Positions 52,153 through 62,077 are shown, counted from the stretch's first letter. The stretch: 64,000 bases of DNA from an uncultured Lachnospiraceae bacterium (GCA_934293575.1 CAKQYU010000002.1:62001-126000), one strand, 5' to 3'. Program-made: numbers and translations. Notes: generated by a model from the letters alone, not told the origin.

Positions 52153-53517
52153 ATGAAGCAGAATACAATATACAATAAAGCATTAAAACTGGCAGTTCCG
52201 ATGATGATTCAGAATGGAATCACGAACGCAGTGGGTTTGGTAGATAATGTGATGGTCGGAAGTCTTGGAACGGAGGCAATGACTGCGGTTTCCATAGTAG
52301 GGCAGTTAATCTTTGTGTTTAATCTGGCAATATTTGGCGGATTATCCGGTCCGACCATCTATGGGGCACAATATTTTGGTCAGAAAAACGAAGAGGGTTT
52401 CCGAAATATATTCCGCCTAAAATGGTGGATTGGGATGATTTGTTTAATCGGAGGTCTGGTTGTTTTCTTATCATGCGGCAGCGGTTTGATTTCTTTGTAT
52501 CTGCATGGCAGCGACAGTGGGATTGATGCCGTACTGACAAAGTCTTACGGATTGGAATATATGCAGGTGATGTTATTGGGTTTGCTGCCATTTGTCGTGA
52601 CACAGATTTATGCAGGCAGTCTGCGTGAAACCGGACAAAGTGTACAACCGATGGTTGCCGGTATCTGTTCCGTCTTTGTAGACATACTATTGAATTATCT
52701 TTTGATATATGGCAAATTTGGATGTCCGAGACTTGGTGTGAAGGGTGCAGCCATTGCAACCGTAGCGGCACGTATTGTTGAGATGAGTGTAATTGTAATC
52801 TGGTCTCATGTAAGAAAGGACAGACACACATTTTTGAGGAAAATTTATTCCACCATACGTATTCCAAAGGATATGGTTTGTATGGTAGTAAAGAAGGGAT
52901 TGCCGATTTTCCTGAATGAGTTTTTATGGGCAGGTGGAATTGCCGTACTGACACAGTGCTATTCTACAAGAGGATTAACGGTGGTTGCGGGACTAAATAT
53001 ATCAAATGTCTTGTGTAATCTGTTAAATGTAGTTTTTATTGCATTGGGTGGAGCAGTCGGAATATTAATTGGACAACTGTTGGGAGCCTCTTTATATGAA
53101 CAGGCAAAGAAGGATTCCATCCGGCTGATTTGGTTTACCGGTGCGGTATGTATGATTCTGACCGTGATATTGGTTGGAATATCCGGAGTTTTTCCGAAGG
53201 TTTATGATACCTCGATACAAGTACAACAGCTGGGTCAGTATTTCATTGTAATAACGGCACTGTTTTTCCCATTACAGGGATTTTTGAATTCCCTGTATTT
53301 TACATTACGTTCCGGAGGAAAAACAGTTGTTACATTTTTGTTTGACAGTGTTTTTACATGGGTAATTCCTATTCCGGTTGCATTTTTACTGTGCCGGTTC
53401 AGTACTTTGCCGATTCTGGCAGTCTATGCCATTGTGCAGTCCATGGATTTTATTAAGGTTGTGATAGGTTATTACCTGATAAAAAAGGGTGTCTGGATTA
53501 CGAACCTTGTAGTGTAA
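52153..53517 (+). CDS. MATE-family efflux transporter
   Basis: The 454-residue protein has twelve hydrophobic segments. MKQNTIYNKALKLAVPMMIQ and GLVDNVMVGSLGTEAMTAVSI in the first two helices and QYFGQKNEEG after them are the normal MATE start (NorM/DinF-like). It resembles the MATE at 29958 only at the family level. It starts 11 bp after the chemoreceptor gene and so may be co-transcribed, though no functional link is obvious. Na+- or H+-driven export of drugs or metabolites is expected. Confidence 0.9.
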   Translation: MKQNTIYNKALKLAVPMMIQNGITNAVGLVDNVMVGSLGTEAMTAVSIVGQLIFVFNLAIFGGLSGPTIYGAQYFGQKNEEGFRNIFRLKWWIGMICLIGGLVVFLSCGSGLISLYLHGSDSGIDAVLTKSYGLEYMQVMLLGLLPFVVTQIYAGSLRETGQSVQPMVAGICSVFVDILLNYLLIYGKFGCPRLGVKGAAIATVAARIVEMSVIVIWSHVRKDRHTFLRKIYSTIRIPKDMVCMVVKKGLPIFLNEFLWAGGIAVLTQCYSTRGLTVVAGLNISNVLCNLLNVVFIALGGAVGILIGQLLGASLYEQAKKDSIRLIWFTGAVCMILTVILVGISGVFPKVYDTSIQVQQLGQYFIVITALFFPLQGFLNSLYFTLRSGGKTVVTFLFDSVFTWVIPIPVAFLLCRFSTLPILAVYAIVQSMDFIKVVIGYYLIKKGVWITNLVV

Positions 53518-53542
53518 AGGAGATTTTGTAAATCACAATTAT

Positions 53543-54286
53543 CTACTCAATTAAAATCAAAGTAGAATCTTTTTTGTAGCTTTCAGGGATGATACCGGTT
53601 GTAATGATACATGCCTGGTTATATCCCGCAAAGCTGATTGGTGCGGATGCGCGGAATTTGGAATGATCACAGAGAATATAAGGAGAATGTGTACGAGAGA
53701 GTGCACATTCTTTTATTTTGGCTTCTTCCGGGTCGGGAGTTGTGAACCCTTCCGCATGCGTAACACCATTTGTGCCGAAAAATCCGATTGAAAAATGATA
53801 CCGGAGTAAATCCTCGTAGCAATTGGTTCCGACCAACGCCTCTGTGGACGCCTTTAAAAATCCGCCGGTTAAATATACCGGATATCCCTTCTGGGTGATT
53901 TTCATTGCATGCGTGATGGCGTTGGTAACGAAGGTAACATTTTTGGCGGTTACATAGTCGATAATATAGACGGTGGTGGTTCCCGCATCAATAAAAACAA
54001 GATCGTTGTCATTAATCAGTTCGGCGGCATATCGGGCAAGAACCTGCTTTTCATTCTGATTTTTTTCGGTACGTTCCGAAACCATATAATCGGATGTGAT
54101 TTTATTCTGAATGGCAATTGCACCGCCGTGTACTTTTGAAATCAAACCTGACTTGTTAAGGTCGGTTAAGTCTCTACGGATTGTTGCCTCGGATGAATGG
54201 CATAATTCCATCAATTCCAGTGTTGTGGCTGATTGGTTTTCGTTAATATAATTACATATAATCTGTTTTCTTTCTTCCGGAAGCAT
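53543..54286 (-). CDS. fruR: DeoR-family repressor of the fructose operon
   Basis: The 247-residue protein has the DeoR N-terminal helix-turn-helix (ERKQIICNYINENQSATTLELMEL; CHSSEATIRRDLTDLNKSGL; KVHGGAI) and a sugar-phosphate isomerase-like sensor domain (ELINDNDLVFIDAGTTTVYI). FruR proteins respond to fructose-1-phosphate. It is divergent from fruK-fruA, with 215 bp between, so it very likely controls that operon and itself. It ends 26 bp before the converging MATE gene, with no strong terminator seen. Confidence 0.9.
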   Translation of the reverse strand: MLPEERKQIICNYINENQSATTLELMELCHSSEATIRRDLTDLNKSGLISKVHGGAIAIQNKITSDYMVSERTEKNQNEKQVLARYAAELINDNDLVFIDAGTTTVYIIDYVTAKNVTFVTNAITHAMKITQKGYPVYLTGGFLKASTEALVGTNCYEDLLRYHFSIGFFGTNGVTHAEGFTTPDPEEAKIKECALSRTHSPYILCDHSKFRASAPISFAGYNQACIITTGIIPESYKKDSTLILIE

Positions 54287-54324
54287 AAATTTACCTTCTT
54301 TCTTAATACTATTCGATATCCTGT

Positions 54325-54456
54325 CTGATTACTAAAGTATCATATCTACAAGAAAAAGTCAAAATTCGTCAATAATATTCAAAAAAATGAAAGAAAATGA
54401 CGAAAAATGATTGACTTAACAAAAATAATATGCTAATATTCCAATATAGTAATCAG
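54325..54456. promoter_or_regulatory. fruR-fruK divergent control region
   Basis: CTGATTACTA (54325-54334) near fruR and TAGTAATCAG (54447-54456) near fruK are perfect inverted copies, 112 bp apart, and are candidate FruR sites. The fruK promoter is TTGACT (54411-54416), 17 bp, TAATAT (54434-54439), so the right-hand site covers the predicted transcription start. CGTCA (54367-54371) and TGACG (54399-54403) form a further inverted pair. Confidence 0.6.
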
Positions 54457-54501
54457 AAACGTTCAAAAACAATCAATTAAAATCATAAAGGAGGGAAGAA
54501 T

Positions 54502-55410
54502 ATGATATATACAGTAACCTTAAATCCTTCATTAGATTACATTGTTTCTGTTAAGGATTTTGTTCCGGGTCGGGTCAATCGTACGGAAAAAGAAGTTATC
54601 TTTCCCGGAGGCAAAGGAATTAATGTGTCAATCGTTCTTCATAATTTAGGAATGACCAGTTCCGCACTCGGTTTCATCGCCGGTTTTACCGGAGAGGAGA
54701 TAAAAAAACAGGTGCAGACATTTCATGTGACCGAGAAATTTATTCCGGTAGAGGAAGGAATGTCCCGCATTAATGTAAAGCTTCGTTCCAATGAGGAAAG
54801 CGAAATCAATGGTAAGGGACCGAATATTCAATCCGCAGATATTGAATTGTTGATGCATCAGATAGATGCATTGCAGGATGGAGATGTATTGGTTTTGGCA
54901 GGCAGTATTCCGGATATGATGCCGGAAACCATGTATCGGGATATCATGGAAAGATTGTCGGGGAAAAAGGTAATGGTTGTAGTGGATGCAACTAGGGATT
55001 TGCTGGTAAATGTATTAGAGTATCATCCGTTTCTAATTAAACCGAATAACTTTGAATTAGGAGAAATATTCGGAGTGGAATTAAAATCCAAAGAAGAAGT
55101 CATTACCTACGCAAAGAAGTTACAGGAAAAAGGTGCCAGAAACGTTTTGGTATCGATGGCAGGAGACGGAGCGGTAATGGTTGCAGAGGATGGAACCACA
55201 TATGAGAGCAATGCTCCGAAAGGACAGGTTGTAAATTCCGTAGGTGCGGGAGATTCCATGGTTGCAGGCTTCTTATACGGATATTTAACCTGGCACAGTT
55301 ACGAAAAAGCATTTTATTATGGCTTATGTACCGGCAGTGCAAGTGCATTTTCGGAAAACCTGGCAACAAAGACAGAAGTAGAACAGTTATTAAAACTTCA
55401 GGGGAAATAA
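54502..55410 (+). CDS. fruK: 1-phosphofructokinase FruK
   Basis: The PfkB-family kinase converts fructose-1-phosphate, produced by FruA during uptake, to fructose-1,6-bisphosphate. In the 302-residue protein, MIYTVTLNPSLDYIV opens the fold, FPGGKGINVS (about 35-44) is the first PfkB signature, and VNSVGAGDSMVAGFLYG (about 243-259) is the second, with the catalytic aspartate in GAGD. AAGGAGGG precedes the ATG. fruA follows after 27 bp. Confidence 0.95.
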   Translation: MIYTVTLNPSLDYIVSVKDFVPGRVNRTEKEVIFPGGKGINVSIVLHNLGMTSSALGFIAGFTGEEIKKQVQTFHVTEKFIPVEEGMSRINVKLRSNEESEINGKGPNIQSADIELLMHQIDALQDGDVLVLAGSIPDMMPETMYRDIMERLSGKKVMVVVDATRDLLVNVLEYHPFLIKPNNFELGEIFGVELKSKEEVITYAKKLQEKGARNVLVSMAGDGAVMVAEDGTTYESNAPKGQVVNSVGAGDSMVAGFLYGYLTWHSYEKAFYYGLCTGSASAFSENLATKTEVEQLLKLQGK

Positions 55411-55437
55411 TTAAGGAGAAGAAAAGGAGGATGTGTT

Positions 55438-57336
55438 ATGAAGATTACAGATTTATTGACTGTAGGTGCTATAGACTTAAACGTATCTGCAAGGGGAAAG
55501 GAAGATGTTTTAAATCAGGCGGTTGCTTTGATGGTAAAACAGGGAAACGTAACCGATGAAAAGGAGTATCTTGCAGCCGTATTTGCAAGAGAAGAAGAAA
55601 GTACGACAGGTGTCGGTGACGGAATTGCAATTCCACATGGTAGATGCAACGGCGTTAGTAAGCCGGGATTGATTGCGATGGTAATTCCGGATGGGGTGGA
55701 TTACGAAGCATTAGATGATGAACCGGTTAATTTATTATTCCTGATTGCAGCAAATCCACAAAGCGGTTCGGCACATATTGATATTTTAAGTAAGTTATCC
55801 GGTATGTTAATGCATGAGGAATTTACATCTGCTTTAAAGGCAGCAAAGACTCCGGAAGAGTTTTTAAAAATAATAGATGATGCAGAGGAAGAAAAGGATG
55901 CACAAAAACAGGGTGCATCCGAAGAGGAAAAAGGACAGGTGCGGATACTGGCGGTAACCGGATGTCCAACCGGAATTGCACATACCTTTATGGCAGCAGA
56001 AGCATTGGAAAAAAGTGCAAAGGCACACGGATGTTATATCAAGGTGGAAACAAGGGGTTCCGGCGGAGCAAAGAATGTATTGTCAAGTGTCGATATTGAA
56101 CAGGCGGACTGCATTATTGTTGCAGCGGATACACAGGTTCCGATGGGCAGATTTGATGGAAAGAAGTTAATAGAAGTGCCGGTATCGGATGGAATCAGTA
56201 AGGCAGATGCGTTAATCGAAAAGGCAATGTCAGGCAATGTAAAAGAATACAAAGCAACCGGTGAAGTGACAGCGAATGACGAAGCAAAGGGAAGTATGGG
56301 ACATCAGATATACAAACACTTAATGAATGGTGTTTCCCATATGTTACCGTTTGTCGTTGGTGGTGGTATCTTGATTGCGATTGCATTCCTGATTGATGGT
56401 TTTTCGGTTGATATCAATTCTTTAGCGGCAGCAGACCGTGGTAATTTTGGTACGATTACACCGGTTGCGGCAATGTTTAAGAATATCGGCGGTGTTGCAT
56501 TTGGATTTATGCTTCCTATGCTGGCAGGATTTATAGCAATGAGTATTGCGGACAGACCGGGACTTGCGGTTGGATTTGTTGGTGGCTCAATTGCGGCAAC
56601 CGGAACATCCGGTTTCCTTGGAGCAATTGTTGCCGGTTTTCTTGCAGGATATTTCATCCGTCTGTTGATGAAGATATGTGAAAGGTTACCGAAATCATTG
56701 GATGGAATCAAACCGGTTCTGATATATCCGGTTGTGGGTATTTTAGGTGTAGGAGTTGCAATGAATCTGGTGATTGAACCGGTTGTTGGTAAGATTAATG
56801 TAGCTTTGAATAATGGTTTGGCATCGTTAAACGGTGTGAGTGTTGTATTATTGGGATTTATTTTAGCCGGTATGATGGCAATCGATATGGGTGGTCCATT
56901 CAACAAGGCAGCTTATGTATTTGGAACGGCAGCTATTGCAGCAGGTAATTATAACATTATGGCAGCGGTAATGATTGGCGGAATGATTCCACCATGCGCA
57001 ATTGCATTGGCTACAATTTTATTCAAAGATAAATTTACAACAGAAGAAAGAAAAAATGGACCAACCAACTTTATTATGGGTATGGCGTTTATCACAGAAG
57101 GTGCAATCCCATATGCGGCAGCAGATCCGTTACATGTAATTCCGGCTTGTGTAATTGGTTCGGGAATTGCAGGTGCACTTTCAATGACATTTAACTGTAC
57201 TTTGATGGCACCTCACGGTGGAATCTTCGTATTCCCAGTTGTTGGTCATGCATTACTGTATCTGGTTGCATTGGTAGTCGGTACAGCTATTGGAACAATC
57301 ATGCTTGGTATTTTAAAAAAGAAAGTAGCGGCATAA
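55438..57336 (+). CDS. fruA: Fructose-specific PTS enzyme IIABC
   Basis: FruA takes up fructose and phosphorylates it at C1 using phosphate from HPr. The 632 residues hold IIA (~1-150) with H67 in IPHGRC as phosphorylation site, a linker, IIB (~167-265) with C176 in VTGCPTGIAHTFMAAEAL, and IIC (~290-630) with eight to nine helices and the PHGGIFVFPV region. Domain order IIA-IIB-IIC is the common Firmicutes form. AAGGAGG precedes the ATG, and a bidirectional terminator follows. Confidence 0.96.
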   Translation: MKITDLLTVGAIDLNVSARGKEDVLNQAVALMVKQGNVTDEKEYLAAVFAREEESTTGVGDGIAIPHGRCNGVSKPGLIAMVIPDGVDYEALDDEPVNLLFLIAANPQSGSAHIDILSKLSGMLMHEEFTSALKAAKTPEEFLKIIDDAEEEKDAQKQGASEEEKGQVRILAVTGCPTGIAHTFMAAEALEKSAKAHGCYIKVETRGSGGAKNVLSSVDIEQADCIIVAADTQVPMGRFDGKKLIEVPVSDGISKADALIEKAMSGNVKEYKATGEVTANDEAKGSMGHQIYKHLMNGVSHMLPFVVGGGILIAIAFLIDGFSVDINSLAAADRGNFGTITPVAAMFKNIGGVAFGFMLPMLAGFIAMSIADRPGLAVGFVGGSIAATGTSGFLGAIVAGFLAGYFIRLLMKICERLPKSLDGIKPVLIYPVVGILGVGVAMNLVIEPVVGKINVALNNGLASLNGVSVVLLGFILAGMMAIDMGGPFNKAAYVFGTAAIAAGNYNIMAAVMIGGMIPPCAIALATILFKDKFTTEERKNGPTNFIMGMAFITEGAIPYAAADPLHVIPACVIGSGIAGALSMTFNCTLMAPHGGIFVFPVVGHALLYLVALVVGTAIGTIMLGILKKKVAA

Positions 57337-57380
57337 ACGTTTCATTATCCAATTGATATAAGATTAATTCTTATATATAA

Positions 57381-57431
57381 AAACACCACGTAGTGTCTCC
57401 CCCCCCTTCACTCAAAGACTACGTGGTGTTT
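57381..57431. terminator. Bidirectional terminator after fruA
   Basis: A perfect 14-bp stem, AAACACCACGTAGT (57381-57394) and ACTACGTGGTGTTT (57418-57431), has T-rich flanks on both strands. The loop contains a run of eight C (57399-57406). Confidence 0.92.
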
Positions 57432-57467
57432 TCTTATTATATGATGGAAAATAAAATCATTCCTGTA

Positions 57468-59063
57468 TTAACGTTCCCATTTATCACACAGGCTGTTAAT
57501 CTGGTCGGTAAAGCGAATCAAATCTTTGTTTGCGCCACCTTTGTTATGTGCAATAACCGTAAGTAAACGGTTACCGGCTGCAACCAGTCGATCAAAGATT
57601 GTCTGTGCACGGAATGCCTTCTGACTGATTTTAACCATCTTGGTTGTGACGCCCTGTGAGATTAACTGGTCGGCAGCCAGGTCAAATTCGCCACCGGAAT
57701 ATGGGGCAATTGCTTCATAACCTTCTTCCTGAATCATGGTTTTGAAATGTTCACAGACCAAATCTTCGCCATGTACAACAAATACCTTTGGCTTTGGTTC
57801 AAATGCATGTAACCAGCGGAGCAATCCTGCCTGGTCGGCATGACCGCTGATGCCGTCCAATTTCTCAATGTGTGCATTTACGTCAATTGTTTCACCAAAC
57901 AGCTTGACTTTGGTTGCACCCTCTAAAATACTACGTCCCAAGGTACCATGTGCTTGATAGCCAACAAATAAAATTGTATTTTTCTTTTCCCATAGATTGT
58001 GTTTTAGATGGTGCCGGATACGACCTGCTTCACACATACCGGAAGCAGATATAATTACTTTTGGCTTGGTATCAAAGTTGATTGCCTTGGAATCCTCACT
58101 GGTAACGGATGTTTTTAATCCCGGGAAGGCAATCGGATTGATTCCCTGACGTATCAATTCCATGGCTTCTTCATCAAAGCAGTTGTCTATATTTTTCTGG
58201 AAAATGTTCGTTGCTTCAATTGCGAGAGGACTATCTACATATACCTCAAAATCCGAATACTCCGGTAGGAGGTTATCGAATTTGATCTTGCGGATAAAAT
58301 AGAGCAATTCCTGTGTCCGTCCGACTGCAAAAGAAGGAATTACCACATTTCCCTGACGGTCAAAGGTTTCTTTGATAATACGCGTCAGTTCTTTTACATA
58401 ATCCGGTGTTCCGCCATGGTTTCTGTCGCCGTAGGTTGATTCCATTACAACATAGTCGGCTTCTTTTAAATACTGAGGGTCTTTGATGATTGGCTGGTTG
58501 GTATTACCAATATCGCCCGAAAATACGATTTTCTTGGAAATGTCGCCTTCTGTAAGCCATACTTCAATACTGGCAGAGCCTAAAAGGTGACCGACATCGG
58601 AAAAGCGGATACGGATGCCCTCGTCTAAGTCGATACATTCATCGTATTCACAGGATACAAAGTGTTCCAATACCCCTATTGCATCATCCATGCTGTAAAG
58701 CGGAACATATTCCGGTTCTCCTGCACGCATTGCCTTACGGTTCCGCCATTCGGCTTCAAATTCCTGAATGTGTGCACTGTCCCGAAGCATGATATTGCAT
58801 AAATCTGTGGTTGCTTTGGTTGTAATAACTTTGCCGCGAAATCCCTTTGCATACATCAATGGGATCAGACCGGAGTGGTCAATGTGGGCGTGTGTTAATA
58901 ATATGTAGTCTACATCAGAAGGATTCATAGGAAGCTCCTGATTTTCGTACACATCCGGTCCCTGCTCCATACCACAGTCGATCAGGATGTTTTTGCCACA
59001 TGCCTGTAAACAGTGGCAGCTGCCGGTTACTTCATGATCTGCACCAATAAATGTTAGTTTCAT
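57468..59063 (-). CDS. Metallo-beta-lactamase/beta-CASP/RMMBL protein, RNA-processing-type nuclease
   Basis: The 531-residue protein has the MBL fold with LTHAHIDHSG as the H-x-H-x-D-H metal site, DVGHLLGSAS and FSGDIGN as later ligands, a beta-CASP insertion (VVIPSFAVGRTQELLYFI; ISASGMCEAGRIRHHL), and the RMMBL motif near DGISGHADQAGLLRW with KVFVVHGE. Close relatives of the YsgP/CPSF type are predicted endo- or exoribonucleases; substrates are unknown. The C-terminal ~70 residues are an extra helical piece. The start at 59063 (MKLTFIGADHEVTGSC) follows AAAGGGGTG. It lies 32 bp behind the flippase gene. Confidence 0.88.
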   Translation of the reverse strand: MKLTFIGADHEVTGSCHCLQACGKNILIDCGMEQGPDVYENQELPMNPSDVDYILLTHAHIDHSGLIPLMYAKGFRGKVITTKATTDLCNIMLRDSAHIQEFEAEWRNRKAMRAGEPEYVPLYSMDDAIGVLEHFVSCEYDECIDLDEGIRIRFSDVGHLLGSASIEVWLTEGDISKKIVFSGDIGNTNQPIIKDPQYLKEADYVVMESTYGDRNHGGTPDYVKELTRIIKETFDRQGNVVIPSFAVGRTQELLYFIRKIKFDNLLPEYSDFEVYVDSPLAIEATNIFQKNIDNCFDEEAMELIRQGINPIAFPGLKTSVTSEDSKAINFDTKPKVIISASGMCEAGRIRHHLKHNLWEKKNTILFVGYQAHGTLGRSILEGATKVKLFGETIDVNAHIEKLDGISGHADQAGLLRWLHAFEPKPKVFVVHGEDLVCEHFKTMIQEEGYEAIAPYSGGEFDLAADQLISQGVTTKMVKISQKAFRAQTIFDRLVAAGNRLLTVIAHNKGGANKDLIRFTDQINSLCDKWER

Positions 59064-59095
59064 AGTAACACCCCTTTCAGTCATTCATAGAATGA

Positions 59096-60772
59096 CTATT
59101 TTATTAACTTTAATTTTCTTGCTAATCTGGCAAGTAAAGCTCCTTTTGGAAATGAACGAAGCATATCCTCTGTATATCCGCCGACTTTAATCATCGATAT
59201 AAAATAAATGAAAGCGGCAATACAGATGGAAAGCATGGTTGCAATTGCATTGCTCACAAAATTAGAAGCAAAACAGTCAAATAACATTTTTAACAGATGA
59301 TATGCAAAAAATGTAACAATCCCCATAATGACTGCAGATGCCATAGGAACAAATACAATTGGTTTCCATTCTATATGATAATTTAATTCTTTTTTCACAA
59401 CTCGGTAATTCATGAATACAACAACGATGGCATAAAAGGCAGTTGAGGCAATCAATGAATAAGTTCCAAATCCCATAAGCAGCATAGGAACCAATATCAA
59501 TATATGCAGTATCAAAGCAGTAACAGAACTGATAACGGGAACATTTACTTTTCCGATTCCCTGTAAAACCGCATTCAGCACACTTGAAATTCCATAAATA
59601 ATAATTGAAAACCCACCAAATAATAACAGATAAGATACCTTTTTCGTATCTGCATCATTTAAGGAATAATAAATGAAAGAAACAATCGGTCGTCCCAACA
59701 CTGCAAAGCCAAGGGCACATGGTGTTGTCAATGTCATAGTAAGCTGCATGGACTGTGTAATCTTGCGGTTGCATTCTGCTTCATTATGAACGGCATGTGC
59801 GCTCGATACACCCGGAATAACAGCGGAAGCAATCGCAGCTGCCATCGCAATCGGAACATTGGCAAGAACAAGATAGTAACGGCTATATAAGCCATATTGT
59901 CCATCGATAATATCTTTGTTTTCTCCCATGGCTGCTAAGAGCTTGTCATGGATGGTCATATCTAACGGAACGTTAATGTTATAAATTGCGGCACTGATAA
60001 TGATTGGTGTTGCAATCATCAAAAGAAGCTTGATTACTTCACGGTAACTTAATACATTGGTAGAAGTATCCTGAGCAATGTGTTCTTTCAGGTCGCTTTT
60101 TTTCTTTGTAAATAAAAGGAATATATAAATTAATCCTGCAAGAGCCGCAATACCGGTACCAAGTGTTCCTCCCGCCGCACCGTAAATGTCTGCATTCTGA
60201 TGCTGGATGGTTGCTATCCGCATAAATAAGACTGCGGCGCCGATACTAAAGACTGCATTAAAAATCTGTTCGACAATCTGTGAAACAGAGGTTGGAACCA
60301 TATTCCCATAAGCCTGAAAATAGCCACGATAAACGCTTAAAAATCCGGATAGAAATACGGTAGGAGCCAGTACCCGGAGTGCGGGAACGGTATTTTCTGT
60401 AACGAGAACCGGAGCAGCAAAATAAGTAAAGAGTGCTGCAATCCCACCAACTACCAGTACATAAATCATTGCACCATTGAAAATTCGTTTGACGTTTTTG
60501 TATTCACCTTTTTCAATGTATTCTGCCATGATTTTGGAAACTGCCGCCGGAATACTGAAGGTAGCGATTAACAGGATAAATGCGTATATGGTCTGTGCCC
60601 TTCCGTAGTATCCGTTTCCGATGGAACCAAGCATATTTGCAAAAGGAATATTGTAAAGCATTCCAATCAGTTTGGAAATAATGCTTGCAGCAGCTAATAT
60701 CGTAGCCTGCATGGCAAAATTAGTAGCAATTTTTTTCTTTTTTTTGTTCATTTTATTAAGCCTTTTCTTCAT
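59096..60772 (-). CDS. SpoVB/YtgP-like lipid flippase, MVF (MurJ-related) family
   Basis: The 558-residue protein has a basic N terminus (KKRLNKMNKKKKK) and fourteen hydrophobic segments. AAASIISKLIGMLYNIPFANMLG and GNGYYGRAQTIYAFI form the typical first helices of the polysaccharide-biosynthesis branch, related to SpoVB, YtgP and MurJ. Such proteins flip lipid-linked cell-wall precursors across the membrane. It could be the lipid II flippase of this cell (YtgP/Amj-like role) or a sporulation relative; the sequence does not decide. It is transcribed toward the beta-CASP gene and is divergent from cysK. Confidence 0.85.
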   Translation of the reverse strand: MKKRLNKMNKKKKKIATNFAMQATILAAASIISKLIGMLYNIPFANMLGSIGNGYYGRAQTIYAFILLIATFSIPAAVSKIMAEYIEKGEYKNVKRIFNGAMIYVLVVGGIAALFTYFAAPVLVTENTVPALRVLAPTVFLSGFLSVYRGYFQAYGNMVPTSVSQIVEQIFNAVFSIGAAVLFMRIATIQHQNADIYGAAGGTLGTGIAALAGLIYIFLLFTKKKSDLKEHIAQDTSTNVLSYREVIKLLLMIATPIIISAAIYNINVPLDMTIHDKLLAAMGENKDIIDGQYGLYSRYYLVLANVPIAMAAAIASAVIPGVSSAHAVHNEAECNRKITQSMQLTMTLTTPCALGFAVLGRPIVSFIYYSLNDADTKKVSYLLLFGGFSIIIYGISSVLNAVLQGIGKVNVPVISSVTALILHILILVPMLLMGFGTYSLIASTAFYAIVVVFMNYRVVKKELNYHIEWKPIVFVPMASAVIMGIVTFFAYHLLKMLFDCFASNFVSNAIATMLSICIAAFIYFISMIKVGGYTEDMLRSFPKGALLARLARKLKLIK

Positions 60773-60872
60773 TATACTTAGTATATTTCATATTGATTAA
60801 ATGATACCATATCAGACATTTATCTTCAAGGAAATGATTGCAAGGAAGAAATTTGAAAAAATAAAAAAAGGG

Positions 60873-60930
60873 TTGACATTGGTAAAATTCGTTGTATAAT
60901 AAACAACATAAAACCTATTAAACATATAGG
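60873..60930 (+). promoter_or_regulatory. cysK promoter with candidate Rrf2/CymR-type operator
   Basis: TTGACA (60873-60878) and TATAAT (60895-60900) are both perfect, with a 16-bp spacer. CCTAT (60914-60918) and ATAGG (60926-60930), inside AACCTATTAAACATATAGGG, form an inverted repeat just after the predicted start, where a repressor would block transcription. The half-sites resemble those over the suf promoter (AACCTA/TAGGTT). Confidence 0.7.
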
Positions 60931-60977
60931 GAATAGAGAAAAAGAAAAAAACAGAACCCGAAAAGGAGGATTTTATC

Positions 60978-61913
60978 ATGAGTGATATTAAAGAAAGCGC
61001 ATTAGAATTAATTGGAGAAACACCAATATTAAAGGTAAGCCGTTACAGTGAGAAAAAGGGAGTGAAGGATGCAACTATTTTGGCAAAACTGGAATATTTG
61101 AATCCGGCAGGCTCCGTAAAAGATCGTATTGCTCTTGCAATGATTGAAGATGCAGAGCAGAAAGGATTGTTAAAACCGGGAGCTACGATTATTGAGCCGA
61201 CATCCGGTAATACCGGAATCGGACTTGCAGCAGTTGCAGCAGCAAAGGGTTATAAAGCAATCCTTACATTACCGGACACCATGAGCGTGGAACGTAGAAA
61301 TCTGTTAAAAGCATACGGTGCAGAACTTGTATTAACAGAAGGTGCAAAGGGAATGAAGGGTGCAATCGCAAAGGCGGATGAGTTAAAAGAAGAAATCGAA
61401 GGTTCCGTTATCCTCGGTCAGTTTGTAAATCCTGCAAACCCGGCTGTTCATAAGGCAACAACGGGTCCGGAAATCTGGAAACAGACAGATGGTAAAGTAG
61501 ATATCTTTGTAGCCGGTGTTGGTACCGGCGGAACAGTTACGGGTGTCGGAGAATATTTGAAATCCCAGAATCCGGATGTGAAGGTTGTAGCGGTTGAACC
61601 GGCTACTTCACCGGTATTATCAAAAGGTGAAGCCGGAGCACATAAGATTCAGGGAATCGGTGCCGGCTTTGTTCCGGATACATTGAATACAAAGATTTAT
61701 GATGAAGTAATTGCGATTGAAAATGAAGATGCTTTTGAGGAGGGCAGAACATTTGCAACAAGTGAAGGTGTTTTGGTTGGTATTTCATCCGGTGCAGCAT
61801 TAAAGGCAGCAACTATTTTGGCAAGCCGTCCTGAAAACAAAGGCAAAACAATTGTTGTATTGTTGCCGGATTCAGGAGATCGTTATTTATCGACAGCATT
61901 ATTTAATAATTAA
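60978..61913 (+). CDS. cysK: Cysteine synthase A (O-acetylserine sulfhydrylase)
   Basis: CysK makes cysteine from O-acetylserine and sulfide. The 311-residue PLP enzyme has LIGETPILKV, K48 in NPAGSVKDR as the PLP lysine, EPTSGNTGIGLA as the substrate loop, and VGTGGTVTGVG as the phosphate cradle; GVLVGISSGAAL is near the C terminus. AAGGAGG precedes the ATG. Cysteine made here feeds SufS, and an Rrf2 regulator gene lies just downstream. In Bacillus, CysK itself binds the Rrf2 protein CymR, a possibility here too. Confidence 0.96.
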   Translation: MSDIKESALELIGETPILKVSRYSEKKGVKDATILAKLEYLNPAGSVKDRIALAMIEDAEQKGLLKPGATIIEPTSGNTGIGLAAVAAAKGYKAILTLPDTMSVERRNLLKAYGAELVLTEGAKGMKGAIAKADELKEEIEGSVILGQFVNPANPAVHKATTGPEIWKQTDGKVDIFVAGVGTGGTVTGVGEYLKSQNPDVKVVAVEPATSPVLSKGEAGAHKIQGIGAGFVPDTLNTKIYDEVIAIENEDAFEEGRTFATSEGVLVGISSGAALKAATILASRPENKGKTIVVLLPDSGDRYLSTALFNN

Positions 61914-61935
61914 GACAATTTTTATCTTTATGGTT

Positions 61936-61967
61936 ATGGAGCTTTCGATTCGAAGGCTCCATTTTTC
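61936..61967 (+). terminator. Rho-independent terminator after cysK
   Basis: ATGGAGC (61936-61942) pairs with GCTCCAT (61956-61962), extended by TTCG/CGAA inside, then a short T-run. Confidence 0.8.
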
Positions 61968-61997
61968 ACTTAATCCTACTGAAAAACTATGAATAAA

Positions 61998-62026
61998 TTG
62001 ACAAAAGCAGTTGAATGCCATAAAAT
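61998..62026 (+). promoter_or_regulatory. Promoter of the second Rrf2 gene
   Basis: TTGACA (61998-62003) and TAAAAT (62021-62026) are spaced by 17 bp, about 50 bp before the start codon. Confidence 0.65.
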
Positions 62027-62077
62027 AAAGGAATACAGGCATTTTGGAAAAGAAAATGAAAGGAAGGGGAATTTTTT

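Noticed and set aside
57399..57406. Poly-C tract as a phase-variation site
   Set aside because: It lies in the loop of a terminator, outside any coding or promoter sequence.
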